Origin: JADJYF01 sp050186725
GTDB taxonomy: Bacteria > Pseudomonadota > Gammaproteobacteria > Ga0077536
Direction: 5' to 3'
Length of the DNA stretch: 64,000 nucleotides
Assembly: GCA_050186725.1 (NCBI GenBank)
Contig: JBFWYG010000001.1
Location: 163,558-227,557 of the forward strand
A program made the translations under genes and the position numbers. The notes beneath the pieces are model-generated. The model was not told where the DNA came from, made no database searches, and saw only the letters and a list, made by a program, of their open reading frames with translations. Shown one piece after another: positions 26,369 through 35,034 of the stretch; within the stretch, counting starts at the first letter, position 1; each line of letters starts with the position of its first letter.

Positions 26369-26623
26369 TCAGATGCCGAGATTGCTGAGCGTCACCATCA
26401 CGTCGTTCAGGATGGCGGTGACGCGCGGATGCTCCACCTCGAAGCTCTCGACCCGGCGCTTCAGTTCCTGGGTCAGGCCGGTGCCCTCCGCCTGCTCGGC
26501 GGCGAGTTCGCGCTCGAGATCCGCCACCAGCCTCTCGAGGCGCGGCCGCGAATCGCGATCCTCGAGCTGCGCGAGTTCACCGCGCAGGCGGGACAGAAGG
26601 TCTTGCAGATGTTCGCGGCTCAT
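26369..26623 (-). CDS. DUF4404 family protein
   Basis: An 84-residue, highly charged, helical protein (REHLQDLLSRLRGELAQLED near the N-terminus, VEHPRVTAILNDVMVTLSNLGI at the end) that matches the DUF4404 family of small gammaproteobacterial proteins. It probably forms a coiled coil; the function is unknown. The start overlaps the upstream dehydrogenase stop by 4 bases, so the two are co-translated. Confidence 0.8.
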   Translation of the reverse strand: MSREHLQDLLSRLRGELAQLEDRDSRPRLERLVADLERELAAEQAEGTGLTQELKRRVESFEVEHPRVTAILNDVMVTLSNLGI

Positions 26624-27672
26624 GACTGGGCTCCGGGTTGCTGCGCCGAGGGCGCGGAAGGACGGCAGATCAATACCGCCGCCCCCTGCAGGCGGCCCTG
26701 ACGCAGATCATCCAGCGCCAGGTTGGCGTCGCTGAGCGCATAGCTCTGGGTGCTCGTCACCACCGGCACGCGCGCGGCGAGATCGAGAAACTCCACGGCG
26801 TCCTGTCGCGTCAGGTTCGCGACGGAGACGATTTCGCGCTCACCCCACAGGCGTTCGTAGGCGAAGCTCGGAATGTCGCTCATGTGGATGCCGCCACACA
26901 CCACGCGTCCGCCCTTGCGCACCAGCGCGAGGGCGGCGGGTACCAGCGCGCCGACCGGCGCGAACAGCAGCGCCGCGTCCAGCAGGACCGGTGGTTGCTG
27001 GTCGGAGCCACCGGCCCACACGGCGCCCAGGCGCCGCGCGAAATCCTGGGCCGCCGTGTCGCCAGGGCGCGTGAAGGCGTAGATCTCGCGGCCCTGCCAG
27101 CGCGCGACCTGGGCGACCAGGTGCGCCGCTGCGCCGAAGCCGAAGATGCCGAGCCGTCGCGCGTCGCCGGCCATGCGCAGGCTGCGATAGCCGATGAGAC
27201 CGGCGCACAGGAGTGGCGCCACCGCGACGTCGTCGAATCCCGCCGGCAGCGGAAAGCTGTAGCGTGCATCGGCCACGCAGTACTCGGCGTAGCCACCGTC
27301 CCGCGAGCAGCCGGTGAACACCGCCGCGTCGCACAGGTTCTCGCGCTCCTGTTCACAATAGAAACATGCGCCGCAGGTATGGCCGAGCCAGGGAATGCCG
27401 ACGCGCATGCCCGGCACCAGGTCACGCACCTCCGGACCGCAAGCCACTACCGTGCCGACGATCTCGTGCCCCGGAATCACCGGGTAGCGCGCCTGCGGCA
27501 GTTCGCCGTCGACCAGGTGCAGGTCGGTGCGGCACACCCCGCAGGCACTGACCTCCACCAGCACCTGCGCCGGGCCCGGCCGCGGCAGCGGCACGCTTTC
27601 CCAGCAGAGCGCCTGACCGGGCCCATGGGCGCGCTGCGCGCGCATCGACTCAGGCAGCGACGGCGGATTCAT
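26620..27672 (-). CDS. Zinc-dependent alcohol dehydrogenase
   Basis: A medium-chain dehydrogenase of about 350 residues, closest to the AdhA/AdhP-like alcohol dehydrogenases. The catalytic zinc ligands are in ACGVCRTDLH and PGHEIVG, and the structural zinc site has several cysteines in CGACFYCEQERENLC. The Rossmann fold carries GIFGFGAAAHL instead of the usual GxGxxG. The ATG at 27672 overlaps the hemW 3' end by 23 bases; the ATG at 27645 (MRAQRA) avoids the overlap and fits the family start at least as well. The substrate is not known. Confidence 0.85.
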   Translation of the reverse strand: MNPPSLPESMRAQRAHGPGQALCWESVPLPRPGPAQVLVEVSACGVCRTDLHLVDGELPQARYPVIPGHEIVGTVVACGPEVRDLVPGMRVGIPWLGHTCGACFYCEQERENLCDAAVFTGCSRDGGYAEYCVADARYSFPLPAGFDDVAVAPLLCAGLIGYRSLRMAGDARRLGIFGFGAAAHLVAQVARWQGREIYAFTRPGDTAAQDFARRLGAVWAGGSDQQPPVLLDAALLFAPVGALVPAALALVRKGGRVVCGGIHMSDIPSFAYERLWGEREIVSVANLTRQDAVEFLDLAARVPVVTSTQSYALSDANLALDDLRQGRLQGAAVLICRPSAPSAQQPGAQS

Positions 27673-28813
27673 CGAGGCCGGTGAAGAGCAGTTGCAGATC
27701 GTTCAGGAAACGAAACCCTGCGCCGGTCGGATGCAACCAGTCCGCGCGCTGCAGGAGCCAGCCGCGCGAGAGCGCCTCGGCCAGCGGTGCGGCGATGATC
27801 TCGCGCGCGAGCCCGGTGCGCTGTTCGAACAGAGCGAGGGAAAAGCCCGCCGCGAGGCGCAGCGCATTCAGCATGAACTCGGTGGCGAGATCGCCGCCCT
27901 GGACCTGCGAGCGTTCATCGACCGCGTCACCCGCCAGCGCCGCGCGCATGTAGCGCTCGGGGTGGCGAATGCGCGCCGCGCGCCACACGCCGCCCTCGGC
28001 ATCGGTGCGCTTGCCATGGGCGCCCGCGCCGAGGCCCAGGTAGTCGCCAAAGTGCCAGTAGTTGAGATTGTGGCGCGCGGCGCGACCGTCGCGCGCGTAA
28101 GCGGAGATCTCGTACTGCGCGTAGCCGGCCGCGGCCAGCAGCGCAAGTCCGGCGTCGTAGTCGTCGCAGATCAGATCGTGTTCCGGCAGTGGCGGTGGCC
28201 GCCTGCCGAAGGCCGTGCCCTCCTCCAGGGTGAGCTGGTACCAGGACAGGTGTTCGGGCCCGAGGGCGATGGCCTGTTCGAGATCGCGCAGCGCATCGCC
28301 GGGCCGCGCCTCGGGCAGGCCGAACATGAGATCGAGATTGAGATTCACGCAGCCCGCCTCGCGCGCCATGGCGATGGCGCGCCGCGCTTCCTCCGCGCCG
28401 TGGATGCGGCCGAGGCGCACGAGCATCTCGTCGTCGAAACTCTGGATGCCGAGCGACAGGCGGTTCACGCCCGCGGCGAGATAGCCGCGCAGACGCGCGG
28501 CTTCGGCGGTGCCGGGGTTGGCTTCGAGCGTGATCTCGACGTCGCCACAGAAGTCCGTACGCGCCGCGCAGCCGTCCAGCAGCCGGGCGATGGCCGCGGC
28601 ACTGAACAGGCTCGGCGTGCCGCCACCGATGAACACGCTCGCGATGCGCGGCCTCGGGCGCTCGCGCAGCTCCGCGTCGAGGTCGGCGAGCAGCGCTGTC
28701 ACATAGACCTGTTCGGCCAACGCGCCCCGCGCTTCGAAGGAATTGAAATCGCAGTACGGGCACTTGCGCACGCACCACGGCAGGTGCAGGTAGAGTCCCT
28801 GGCCGTCGCTCAC
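27650..28813 (-). CDS. hemW: Radical SAM heme-related protein HemW
   Basis: A 387-residue radical SAM protein of the HemN/HemW family. The CX3CX2C cluster motif has cysteines at 14, 18 and 21 (CVRKCPYCDF), which is the HemW pattern. HemW is believed to be a heme chaperone, and such genes are often wrongly labelled as oxygen-independent coproporphyrinogen oxidase. I choose the GTG at 28813, whose GTGA overlaps the rdgB stop; upstream of it the frame is arginine-rich shadow. It follows rdgB in the usual rph-rdgB-hemW order. Confidence 0.9.
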   Translation of the reverse strand: MSDGQGLYLHLPWCVRKCPYCDFNSFEARGALAEQVYVTALLADLDAELRERPRPRIASVFIGGGTPSLFSAAAIARLLDGCAARTDFCGDVEITLEANPGTAEAARLRGYLAAGVNRLSLGIQSFDDEMLVRLGRIHGAEEARRAIAMAREAGCVNLNLDLMFGLPEARPGDALRDLEQAIALGPEHLSWYQLTLEEGTAFGRRPPPLPEHDLICDDYDAGLALLAAAGYAQYEISAYARDGRAARHNLNYWHFGDYLGLGAGAHGKRTDAEGGVWRAARIRHPERYMRAALAGDAVDERSQVQGGDLATEFMLNALRLAAGFSLALFEQRTGLAREIIAAPLAEALSRGWLLQRADWLHPTGAGFRFLNDLQLLFTGLDESAVAA

Positions 28814-29409
28814 CACGGGCGATGCGCCGCGAGCCCGGCGCTGAGCGCGCGCAGCGCCTGGCCACGATGGCTGAGCGCGTTCTTGTGCGCGGGCGGCAGT
28901 TCGGCCGAGCTCAGCCCCTCGTCCGGCACCCAGAAGATCGGGTCGTAGCCGAAGCCGCCCGTGCCGCGCGCGGTGCTCAACAGACGCCCTTCCCACACGC
29001 CGGTCGCGATCAAGGGCAGCGGATCCACGGCCGAGCGCATCGCCACCATGACGCACACGAAGCGGCAGCCGCGCCGGTCCTCCGGCACGTCGCGCATGTC
29101 GGCCAGGAGCTTCGCGAGATTGTCCGCGTCGCTCGCGCTTGGGCCGGCGTAGCGCGCCGAATACACCCCCGGCGCGCCGCCCAGCGCATCGACCACGATA
29201 CCGGAGTCGTCGGCCATTGCCGGCAGGCCGCTTGCGTGCGCGGCGTGGCGCGCCTTCAGGATGGCGTTCTCCACGAAGGTGGTGCCGGTCTCCTCCGGTC
29301 CCTCGATGCCGAACTCGGACTGCGCGCGCACGCGCATGTCGAACCCCGCCAGCAGCGCCGCGATTTCACGCGCCTTGCCGGCGTTGCCCGTGGCGAGCAC
29401 CCAGTCCAT
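28810..29409 (-). CDS. rdgB: RdgB/HAM1 non-canonical purine NTP pyrophosphatase
   Basis: A 199-residue enzyme that hydrolyses dITP, XTP and related damaged nucleotides. The substrate motif ATGNAGKAREI lies near the N-terminus, and ADDSGIVVDALGGAPGVYSARYAG is the family signature. The ATG at 29409 shares one base with the rph stop (TGATG). The 3' end overlaps hemW. Confidence 0.94.
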   Translation of the reverse strand: MDWVLATGNAGKAREIAALLAGFDMRVRAQSEFGIEGPEETGTTFVENAILKARHAAHASGLPAMADDSGIVVDALGGAPGVYSARYAGPSASDADNLAKLLADMRDVPEDRRGCRFVCVMVAMRSAVDPLPLIATGVWEGRLLSTARGTGGFGYDPIFWVPDEGLSSAELPPAHKNALSHRGQALRALSAGLAAHRPW

Positions 29410-30131
29410 CAGCCGCCGCGCGCCTGGTCCTGCAGTTCGAACAGGCGGGTGATGCCGCTCGCCGCGAGATCGAGCATGGCGTTCATCTCGTCGCGGCGAA
29501 ACGCATGGCCCTCGGCCGTCCCCTGGATCTCGACGAAGTGCCCGGCGTTGTTCATCACCACGTTCATGTCGGTCTCGGCGTTCGAGTCCTCGGCATAGTC
29601 GAGGTCCAGCACCGGCACGCCGCCGACGATGCCGACCGAGACCGAGGCCACCGCGCCGTGCAGCGGATTGGCGGGAATGCGTCGCGCCTTCAGCAGGCTG
29701 TCCACCGCGTCGGCGAGCGCGACGTAGGCGCCGGTGATGCTCGCGGTGCGGGTGCCGCCGTCGGCCTGCAGCACGTCGCAGTCGAGCGTCAGGGTGTTCT
29801 CGCCGAGCGCGGCGAGATTGACCACCGCGCGCAACGAACGACCGATGAGCCGCTGGATCTCGAGCGTGCGGCCACCTTGCTGACCGGTGCTCGCCTCGCG
29901 GCGCATGCGTGAGTGGGTGGACCGCGGCAGCATGCCGTACTCGGCGGTCACCCAGCCGCGCCCCGAGCCCTTGAGGAAAGGCGGCACGCGCGGCTCGAAG
30001 CTCGCCGTGCACAGCACGCGCGTGTCGCCGAATTCCACCAGCACCGAGCCTTCGGCGTGGCGGGTGAAACCGCGGGTGAATCGCACATCGCGCATCTGGT
30101 CGGCCGCGCGGCCGCTGGGTCGGGCACTCAT
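29409..30131 (-). CDS. rph: Ribonuclease PH
   Basis: A 240-residue phosphorolytic 3'-5' exoribonuclease that trims tRNA 3' ends. The N-terminus (RDVRFTRGFTRHAEGSVLVE) and EYGMLPRSTHSRMRRE are diagnostic. It is the first gene of rph-rdgB-hemW-adh-DUF4404 and is divergent from yicC. A perfect TATAAT lies upstream on the same strand at 30166-30161. Confidence 0.95.
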   Translation of the reverse strand: MSARPSGRAADQMRDVRFTRGFTRHAEGSVLVEFGDTRVLCTASFEPRVPPFLKGSGRGWVTAEYGMLPRSTHSRMRREASTGQQGGRTLEIQRLIGRSLRAVVNLAALGENTLTLDCDVLQADGGTRTASITGAYVALADAVDSLLKARRIPANPLHGAVASVSVGIVGGVPVLDLDYAEDSNAETDMNVVMNNAGHFVEIQGTAEGHAFRRDEMNAMLDLAASGITRLFELQDQARGG

Positions 30132-30160
30132 GGAAAGCTCTCGGCAGGTCTCGGGTGGCC

Positions 30161-30166
30161 ATTATA
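30161..30166 (-). promoter_or_regulatory. Candidate -10 element for rph
   Basis: TATAAT on the minus strand at 30166-30161, 30 bases upstream of the rph ATG, is a rare AT-rich word in this GC-rich sequence. No recognisable -35 lies 16-18 bases further upstream. Confidence 0.4.
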
Positions 30167-30176
30167 GGCGCGCGCT

Positions 30177-30204
30177 TTGCCCGGCGGGGGTGGAGGGCTA
30201 AGAT
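30177..30204 (+). promoter_or_regulatory. Candidate promoter for yicC
   Basis: TTGCCC at 30177-30182 and TAAGAT at 30199-30204, spaced by 16 bases, lie about 50 bases upstream of the yicC start. Each matches four of six consensus bases, so the call is weak. Confidence 0.3.
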
Positions 30205-30251
30205 TCGTGCCACGCAGCGGGCGCCGGGTCCGCCGGTCCGGAGCAGCGCCA

Positions 30252-31118
30252 ATGCCTTTAAGCATGACTTCCTTTGCGCGCGTCGAGTTCGACACCGCCT
30301 TTGGCCGCGGCGCCTGGGAGCTGCGCTCGGTCAACCACCGCTATGCCGAAGTGTTCGTGCGCCTGCCGGACGACTTCCGCAGTCTCGAAGGCGCGGTGCG
30401 CGAACGCATCGCGGCCTCGGTGAAGCGCGGCAAGCTCGACTGCACGCTGCGCTTCGACGCCGCGCGCAGCGCCTTCAAGGCGCTCAAGGTCAACGAGCGC
30501 GCGGTGGCCGACGTGGTGTGCGCCGCGCGCCACGTCGCCGATCTGCTCGGCGACGACATCGCCATCAACCCACTCGACGTGCTGCGCTGGCCGGGCGTGA
30601 CCGAGGTCGAGGAAGTGGACCTCGACGCCACCACCCGCCTGGTGCTGAACGGGCTGGACGACGCGCTCGACCAGTTCCTGGACGGCCGCAAGCGTGAGGG
30701 CGACAAGCTGAAGCAGATCATGCTCGCGCGCCTCGCCGGCGTGCGCGACCAGCTGGTGGTGCTGGAAACGCGCGTGCCCGAGATCATCGACGCGGTGCGC
30801 GATCGCTACCAGACCCGCATGCGCGATCTCGCCGACGGCCTGGACGAGTCGCGCGTCGAACAGGAATGCGCGCTGCTCGTGCAGCGACTGGATGTCGCCG
30901 AGGAACTGGACCGCCTCGCCGCCCACGTCGACGAGGTGGCGCGCGTGCTGGAGCTGGATGAACCGGTGGGCCGGCGACTCGACTTCCTCATGCAGGAGTT
31001 GAACCGCGAGGCGAACACGCTGGGGTCGAAATCGGCGCACGTCGACACGGCCAACGCGTCGGTGAACCTGAAGGTCCTGATCGAGCAGATGCGCGAGCAG
31101 GTGCAGAACCTGGAGTGA
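30252..31118 (+). CDS. yicC: YicC family endoribonuclease
   Basis: A 288-residue member of the YicC family of endoribonucleases. The start MPLSMTSFARVE matches the family opening, and the C-terminal signature ELNREANTLGSKSAHVDTANASVNLKVLIEQMREQVQN is complete apart from species variation. The ATG at 30252 follows a GGAG site. It precedes gmk, a common pairing in proteobacteria. Confidence 0.92.
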   Translation: MPLSMTSFARVEFDTAFGRGAWELRSVNHRYAEVFVRLPDDFRSLEGAVRERIAASVKRGKLDCTLRFDAARSAFKALKVNERAVADVVCAARHVADLLGDDIAINPLDVLRWPGVTEVEEVDLDATTRLVLNGLDDALDQFLDGRKREGDKLKQIMLARLAGVRDQLVVLETRVPEIIDAVRDRYQTRMRDLADGLDESRVEQECALLVQRLDVAEELDRLAAHVDEVARVLELDEPVGRRLDFLMQELNREANTLGSKSAHVDTANASVNLKVLIEQMREQVQNLE

Positions 31119-31307
31119 GGATTGTGCCGGGACCGATCACAAGCGCGACGCCCCCTGCCGACGCGCAGCGCCGCGGACCACGCTTCAGCCGGGTGGCGCT
31201 CGTGGCAAAATCAAGCGCCAACCGAGGAGCCAAGGCGTGAGTCCAGTCCGCGCGCCCTACAAGCCCCCCCCCGCCCGCCCTGCCCGCCACCGTCGAGGGG
31301 TCGCGGC

Positions 31308-31949
31308 ATGACCCTGGCAGACCAGACCGCCGGTCGGCCGAGCGGTCACCTGTTCGTGATCTCCGCGCCCTCGGGCGCCGGCAAGACCAGCCTGGTGCGC
31401 GCCCTCATCGAGCGCGCCGGAGGCCTGGGGGTGTCGGTGTCCCACACCACGCGTGCGCGGCGCGCGGGTGAGGAGGATGGGGTCGCCTATCACTTCATCG
31501 ATGAAGCGCGCTTCGTGGCCATGGTCGCGGCCGGCGAATTCCTGGAACACGCCCAGGTCTTCGACCATCGCTACGGCACCGCCCGCGGGCCGGTAGCGGC
31601 CCGGCTGGCCGCGGGCGAGGACGTGATCCTCGAGATCGACTGGCAGGGCGCGCGCAGCGTGCGCGCGGCGCTGCCGGACACTATCTCGGTCTTCATCCTG
31701 CCGCCCTCGGTGGAGGCGCTGGAGCGACGTCTGACCGGCCGCGGCGACCGGCCCGAGGCGGTGGCGCGGCGCATGCGCGACGCGGTCAGCGAGATGTCGC
31801 ACTACGGTGAGTACGACTACCTGGTGGTGAACGACGACTTCGAGCGCGCGGCCGCGGATCTGCTGGCCATCGTCGGGGCGGCGCGCCTGCGCCGCGCGGT
31901 GCAGGTGGAGCGTCACGCGGCCATGCTGGCCCGGCTCGTGGCACCCTGA
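31308..31949 (+). CDS. gmk: Guanylate kinase
   Basis: A 213-residue kinase that phosphorylates GMP to GDP. The P-loop SAPSGAGKTS is near residue 18, and the GMP-binding region reads VSVSHTTRARRAGEEDGVAYHF. The ATG at 31308 follows GAGGGG. The 189 bases between yicC and gmk are very GC-rich, with a C-run near 31265, and hold nothing else I can identify. Confidence 0.95.
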   Translation: MTLADQTAGRPSGHLFVISAPSGAGKTSLVRALIERAGGLGVSVSHTTRARRAGEEDGVAYHFIDEARFVAMVAAGEFLEHAQVFDHRYGTARGPVAARLAAGEDVILEIDWQGARSVRAALPDTISVFILPPSVEALERRLTGRGDRPEAVARRMRDAVSEMSHYGEYDYLVVNDDFERAAADLLAIVGAARLRRAVQVERHAAMLARLVAP

Positions 31950-31958
31950 AGGTGCGTT

Positions 31959-31967
31959 TGTTATCAT
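31959..31967 (+). promoter_or_regulatory. Extended -10 promoter candidate for rpoZ
   Basis: TGTTATCAT at 31959-31967 is an extended -10 (TGn plus TATCAT, five of six matches), placed 43 bases upstream of the rpoZ start. No -35 is needed for this class, and none is seen. Confidence 0.4.
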
Positions 31968-32009
31968 TCCCGGCCCAGTTCTCCGCCAACGCCACAGGAA
32001 TCCCTCACC

Positions 32010-32300
32010 ATGGCCCGCGTCACCGTCGAAGATTGCCTGAACGCCGTCGATAACCGCTTTGATCTCGTGCTGGTGGCCAGCCGCCGGGCGCGTCAGATCG
32101 CGATGGGCGCCCACCCCCTGGTCGACGACGAGAACGACAAGCCCACCGTGATCGCGCTGCGCGAGATCGCCGCTGGCCTCATGAACCTCGAGATCCTGGA
32201 CGAGATCGACGCCAAGGAGCGCGCCGCCGAGGAATACGAACTGGCCGCCGAATTCGCCGAGCAGCAGGTTGCACAGGTCGACAACGACAACGACTTCTGA
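32010..32300 (+). CDS. rpoZ: RNA polymerase omega subunit
   Basis: A 96-residue omega subunit, which assists RNA polymerase assembly and mediates the ppGpp response. The opening MARVTVEDCLNAVDNRFDLVLVASRRARQ is typical. It sits in the usual gmk-rpoZ-spoT order. The 136 bases between rpoZ and spoT contain nothing that I can identify. Confidence 0.95.
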   Translation: MARVTVEDCLNAVDNRFDLVLVASRRARQIAMGAHPLVDDENDKPTVIALREIAAGLMNLEILDEIDAKERAAEEYELAAEFAEQQVAQVDNDNDF

Positions 32301-32436
32301 GCATCACGCCGCGCGGCGCGCCCCCGGCCGCAAGCCGCCAGTGATGCTTACGCGGGCGCCCCATGCACATTCGCCCGCCTTCCCCTGCGCGCCCCCCGTC
32401 GCACCCGCGACGGGCCGCTGACGTCGCCCACCGGCC

Positions 32437-34602
32437 ATGAGCACCCCCTCGGTCCAGCTCGAAGCCCCGCCGCTGCGCATCGACGACCTCTGTCGGCGCG
32501 TGCGCGCCTACCTGAGCTTGGAGCAGATCCGCGACCTGCGCCGCGCCTACCGCTTCGGCGCCGAGGCCCACGAGGGCCAGACGCGCAAGAGCGGCGAACC
32601 CTACATCATGCATCCGCTCGCGGTGGCCGGCATCCTGGCCGAGATGCACATGGACCACGAGACCTTGATCGCGGCCATGCTGCACGACGTGATCGAAGAT
32701 TCGCTGGTGCCGAAGGAGCTCATCAGCGAGCAGTTCGGTGGTGAAGTGGCGGACATCGTCGATGGGCTCTCCAAGCTGACCCAGATCGAGTTCGAGTCCC
32801 ACGCCGAGGCCCAGGCGCAGAATTTCCAGAAGATGCTGATGGCGATGGCCGATGACATCCGCGTCATCCTGGTCAAGCTCGCCGATCGTCTGCACAACAT
32901 GCGCACGCTGGGCGCGCTGCGCCCGGACAAGCGTCGCCGCATCGCGCGCGAGACGCTAGACATCTACGCGCCCATCGCCCAGCGTCTGGGCATGAACGCC
33001 ATTCGCCTCGAGCTCGAGGAACTCGGCTTCCAGGCGCTCTACCCGCAGCGCCACGACGTGCTCAAGCGCTTCATCCAGCGCATTCGCGGCAATCGCAGCG
33101 AAGTCGTCACCAAGATCAAGAACCGCATCAAGCGCCACCTGCGCCAGGAAGAACTGGTGGCGCACGTGATCGGACGCGAGAAGCACCTCTACAGCATCTA
33201 TCGCAAGATGCGCCAGAAGCATCTGCACCTGTCCGAGGTGCACGACGTCTACGCGTTCCGCATCATCGTCGACTCGGTGGACACCTGCTATCGCACGCTA
33301 GGCGTGATCCACGGCCTGTACAAGCCGGTGCCGGGCACCTTCAAAGATTACATCGCGATCCCCAAGGCCAATGGCTACCAGTCGCTGCACACGGTGCTGT
33401 TCGGGCCGTTCGGCGTGCCGATAGAAGTGCAGATCCGCACCAACGAGATGGACCACGTGGCGGAGGCCGGCATCGCCGCGCACTGGCTGTACAAGACCGG
33501 CGACAGCGCGGCCAAGAGCGCGCACAAGCGCGCGCGGGAATGGCTGCGCGGGGTGATCGAACTGCAGCGCCGTGCCGGCAATTCGCAGGAGTTCCTCGAG
33601 AACGTCAAGGTCGATCTCTTTCCGGACGAGGTCTACGTGTTCACGCCCAAGGGCGAGATCATGGAGCTGCCGCGCGGCGCGACGGCCATCGATCTGGCCT
33701 ACGCCATCCACACCGACATCGGCAACAAGTGCGTCGGCTGCCGCATCAATCGACGGCTCGCGCCGGTACGCACGCGGCTGAAGACCGGCGACACGGTGGA
33801 AATCGTCACCGCGCCCGGCGCGCGCCCCAATCCTGCCTGGCTGACCTTCGTGGTGACGGGCAAGGCGCGGGCCAATATCCGGCATTTCCTCAAGAACCTG
33901 CACGAGGACGAGGCCGGTCTGCTCGGCAAGCGCATGCTGAATCGCGAGCTGGAGAACTTCCAGAGCTCCATCGATCAGCTCGACCCCGCGCGAGTACGCG
34001 CGGCGCTCGCGAGTTTCAACCTGAAGTCCATGGAAGAACTGCTGGCCAATATCGGCCTCGGCGTGCGGCCGGCGCCGCTGGTGGCGCGCGCCCTGGTCAG
34101 CAGCGCCGGCGACACGCTCGAGCGCAGCCCGCGGCGCGCACCGGGCGGCGACGCGCCCGGACCGCTCCTGATCCATGGCACCGAGGGCATGGTGGTGACC
34201 ATTCCGAAGTGCTGCTACCCGATACCCGGTGACCCGATCATGGGCTTCATCACCGCCGGGCGCGGCATCGTCATCCATCATCCCTCGTGCAAGAACGTGG
34301 TCGACTTCCGTGCCGCGCCCGATCGCTGGGTGGACGTCGAGTGGGCGCCGGATCTCGACCGGGAGTTCAGCGCCGAGATAGTGCTCGACGTGATCAACCA
34401 GCGCGGCGTGCTGGCCACCGTGGCGGCCGCCTGCGCCGACGAGAACACCAACATCGAGGGCATCGAAATCGTCGAGCGCGACGAGCAGTCCTCGACCATG
34501 CGGCTGACCATGGGCGTGCGCAATCGCAAGCATCTCGCCGACGTCATCCGCGCGCTGCGCAACATCGATACCGTGACCCGCGTGCATCGCAAGCGCGCCT
34601 GA
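32437..34602 (+). CDS. spoT: Bifunctional (p)ppGpp synthetase/hydrolase SpoT
   Basis: A 721-residue RelA/SpoT protein. In order it has an HD hydrolase domain (MLHDVIEDS, with the catalytic His-Asp pair present), a synthetase domain, a TGS domain (DEVYVFTPKGEIMELPRGAT) and a C-terminal ACT domain. The intact HD motif indicates that it can degrade as well as make (p)ppGpp. ridA begins 17 bases after it. Confidence 0.95.
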   Translation: MSTPSVQLEAPPLRIDDLCRRVRAYLSLEQIRDLRRAYRFGAEAHEGQTRKSGEPYIMHPLAVAGILAEMHMDHETLIAAMLHDVIEDSLVPKELISEQFGGEVADIVDGLSKLTQIEFESHAEAQAQNFQKMLMAMADDIRVILVKLADRLHNMRTLGALRPDKRRRIARETLDIYAPIAQRLGMNAIRLELEELGFQALYPQRHDVLKRFIQRIRGNRSEVVTKIKNRIKRHLRQEELVAHVIGREKHLYSIYRKMRQKHLHLSEVHDVYAFRIIVDSVDTCYRTLGVIHGLYKPVPGTFKDYIAIPKANGYQSLHTVLFGPFGVPIEVQIRTNEMDHVAEAGIAAHWLYKTGDSAAKSAHKRAREWLRGVIELQRRAGNSQEFLENVKVDLFPDEVYVFTPKGEIMELPRGATAIDLAYAIHTDIGNKCVGCRINRRLAPVRTRLKTGDTVEIVTAPGARPNPAWLTFVVTGKARANIRHFLKNLHEDEAGLLGKRMLNRELENFQSSIDQLDPARVRAALASFNLKSMEELLANIGLGVRPAPLVARALVSSAGDTLERSPRRAPGGDAPGPLLIHGTEGMVVTIPKCCYPIPGDPIMGFITAGRGIVIHHPSCKNVVDFRAAPDRWVDVEWAPDLDREFSAEIVLDVINQRGVLATVAAACADENTNIEGIEIVERDEQSSTMRLTMGVRNRKHLADVIRALRNIDTVTRVHRKRA

Positions 34603-34619
34603 AGCCGGAGCCTCTGTCC

Positions 34620-35006
34620 ATGAGCAAGACCCCTATCGTCACCAGCGCGGCGCCGTCCGCCATCGGCACCTACTCGCAGGGCATCGTCGCCGGCGACACG
34701 CTTTACCTGTCTGGCCAGATCCCGCTGGACCCGGCTACCGGGCACATGGTCGAAGGGCCGATGCGCGCGCAGATCGAGCGCGTGTTCGACAACCTTTCCG
34801 CGGTCGCCGAAGCCGGCGGCGCGACGCTCGACGACTGCGTGAAGCTGAACGTGTTCCTGACCGACCTCGCGCACTTCGCGCTGGTCAACGAAGTGATGGC
34901 CGAGTACTTCACCGAACCCTACCCGGCGCGCGCCGCCATCGGCGTGGCGTCATTGCCGCGCGGCGCGGCGGTGGAGATGGACGCGGTGCTGGTCAAGCGC
35001 CGCTGA
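34620..35006 (+). CDS. ridA: Reactive intermediate deaminase RidA
   Basis: A 128-residue YjgF/RidA enzyme that hydrolyses reactive enamine/imine intermediates from PLP enzymes. Motifs SAAPSAIGTYSQGI, LYLSGQIPLDP and the C-terminal signature AAIGVASLPRGAAVEMDAV, with the catalytic arginine, are present. It lies between spoT and recG, a common gammaproteobacterial order. Confidence 0.94.
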   Translation: MSKTPIVTSAAPSAIGTYSQGIVAGDTLYLSGQIPLDPATGHMVEGPMRAQIERVFDNLSAVAEAGGATLDDCVKLNVFLTDLAHFALVNEVMAEYFTEPYPARAAIGVASLPRGAAVEMDAVLVKRR

Positions 35007-35034
35007 GGCGCGACCGCTCGCCGCGCGCCGCGCC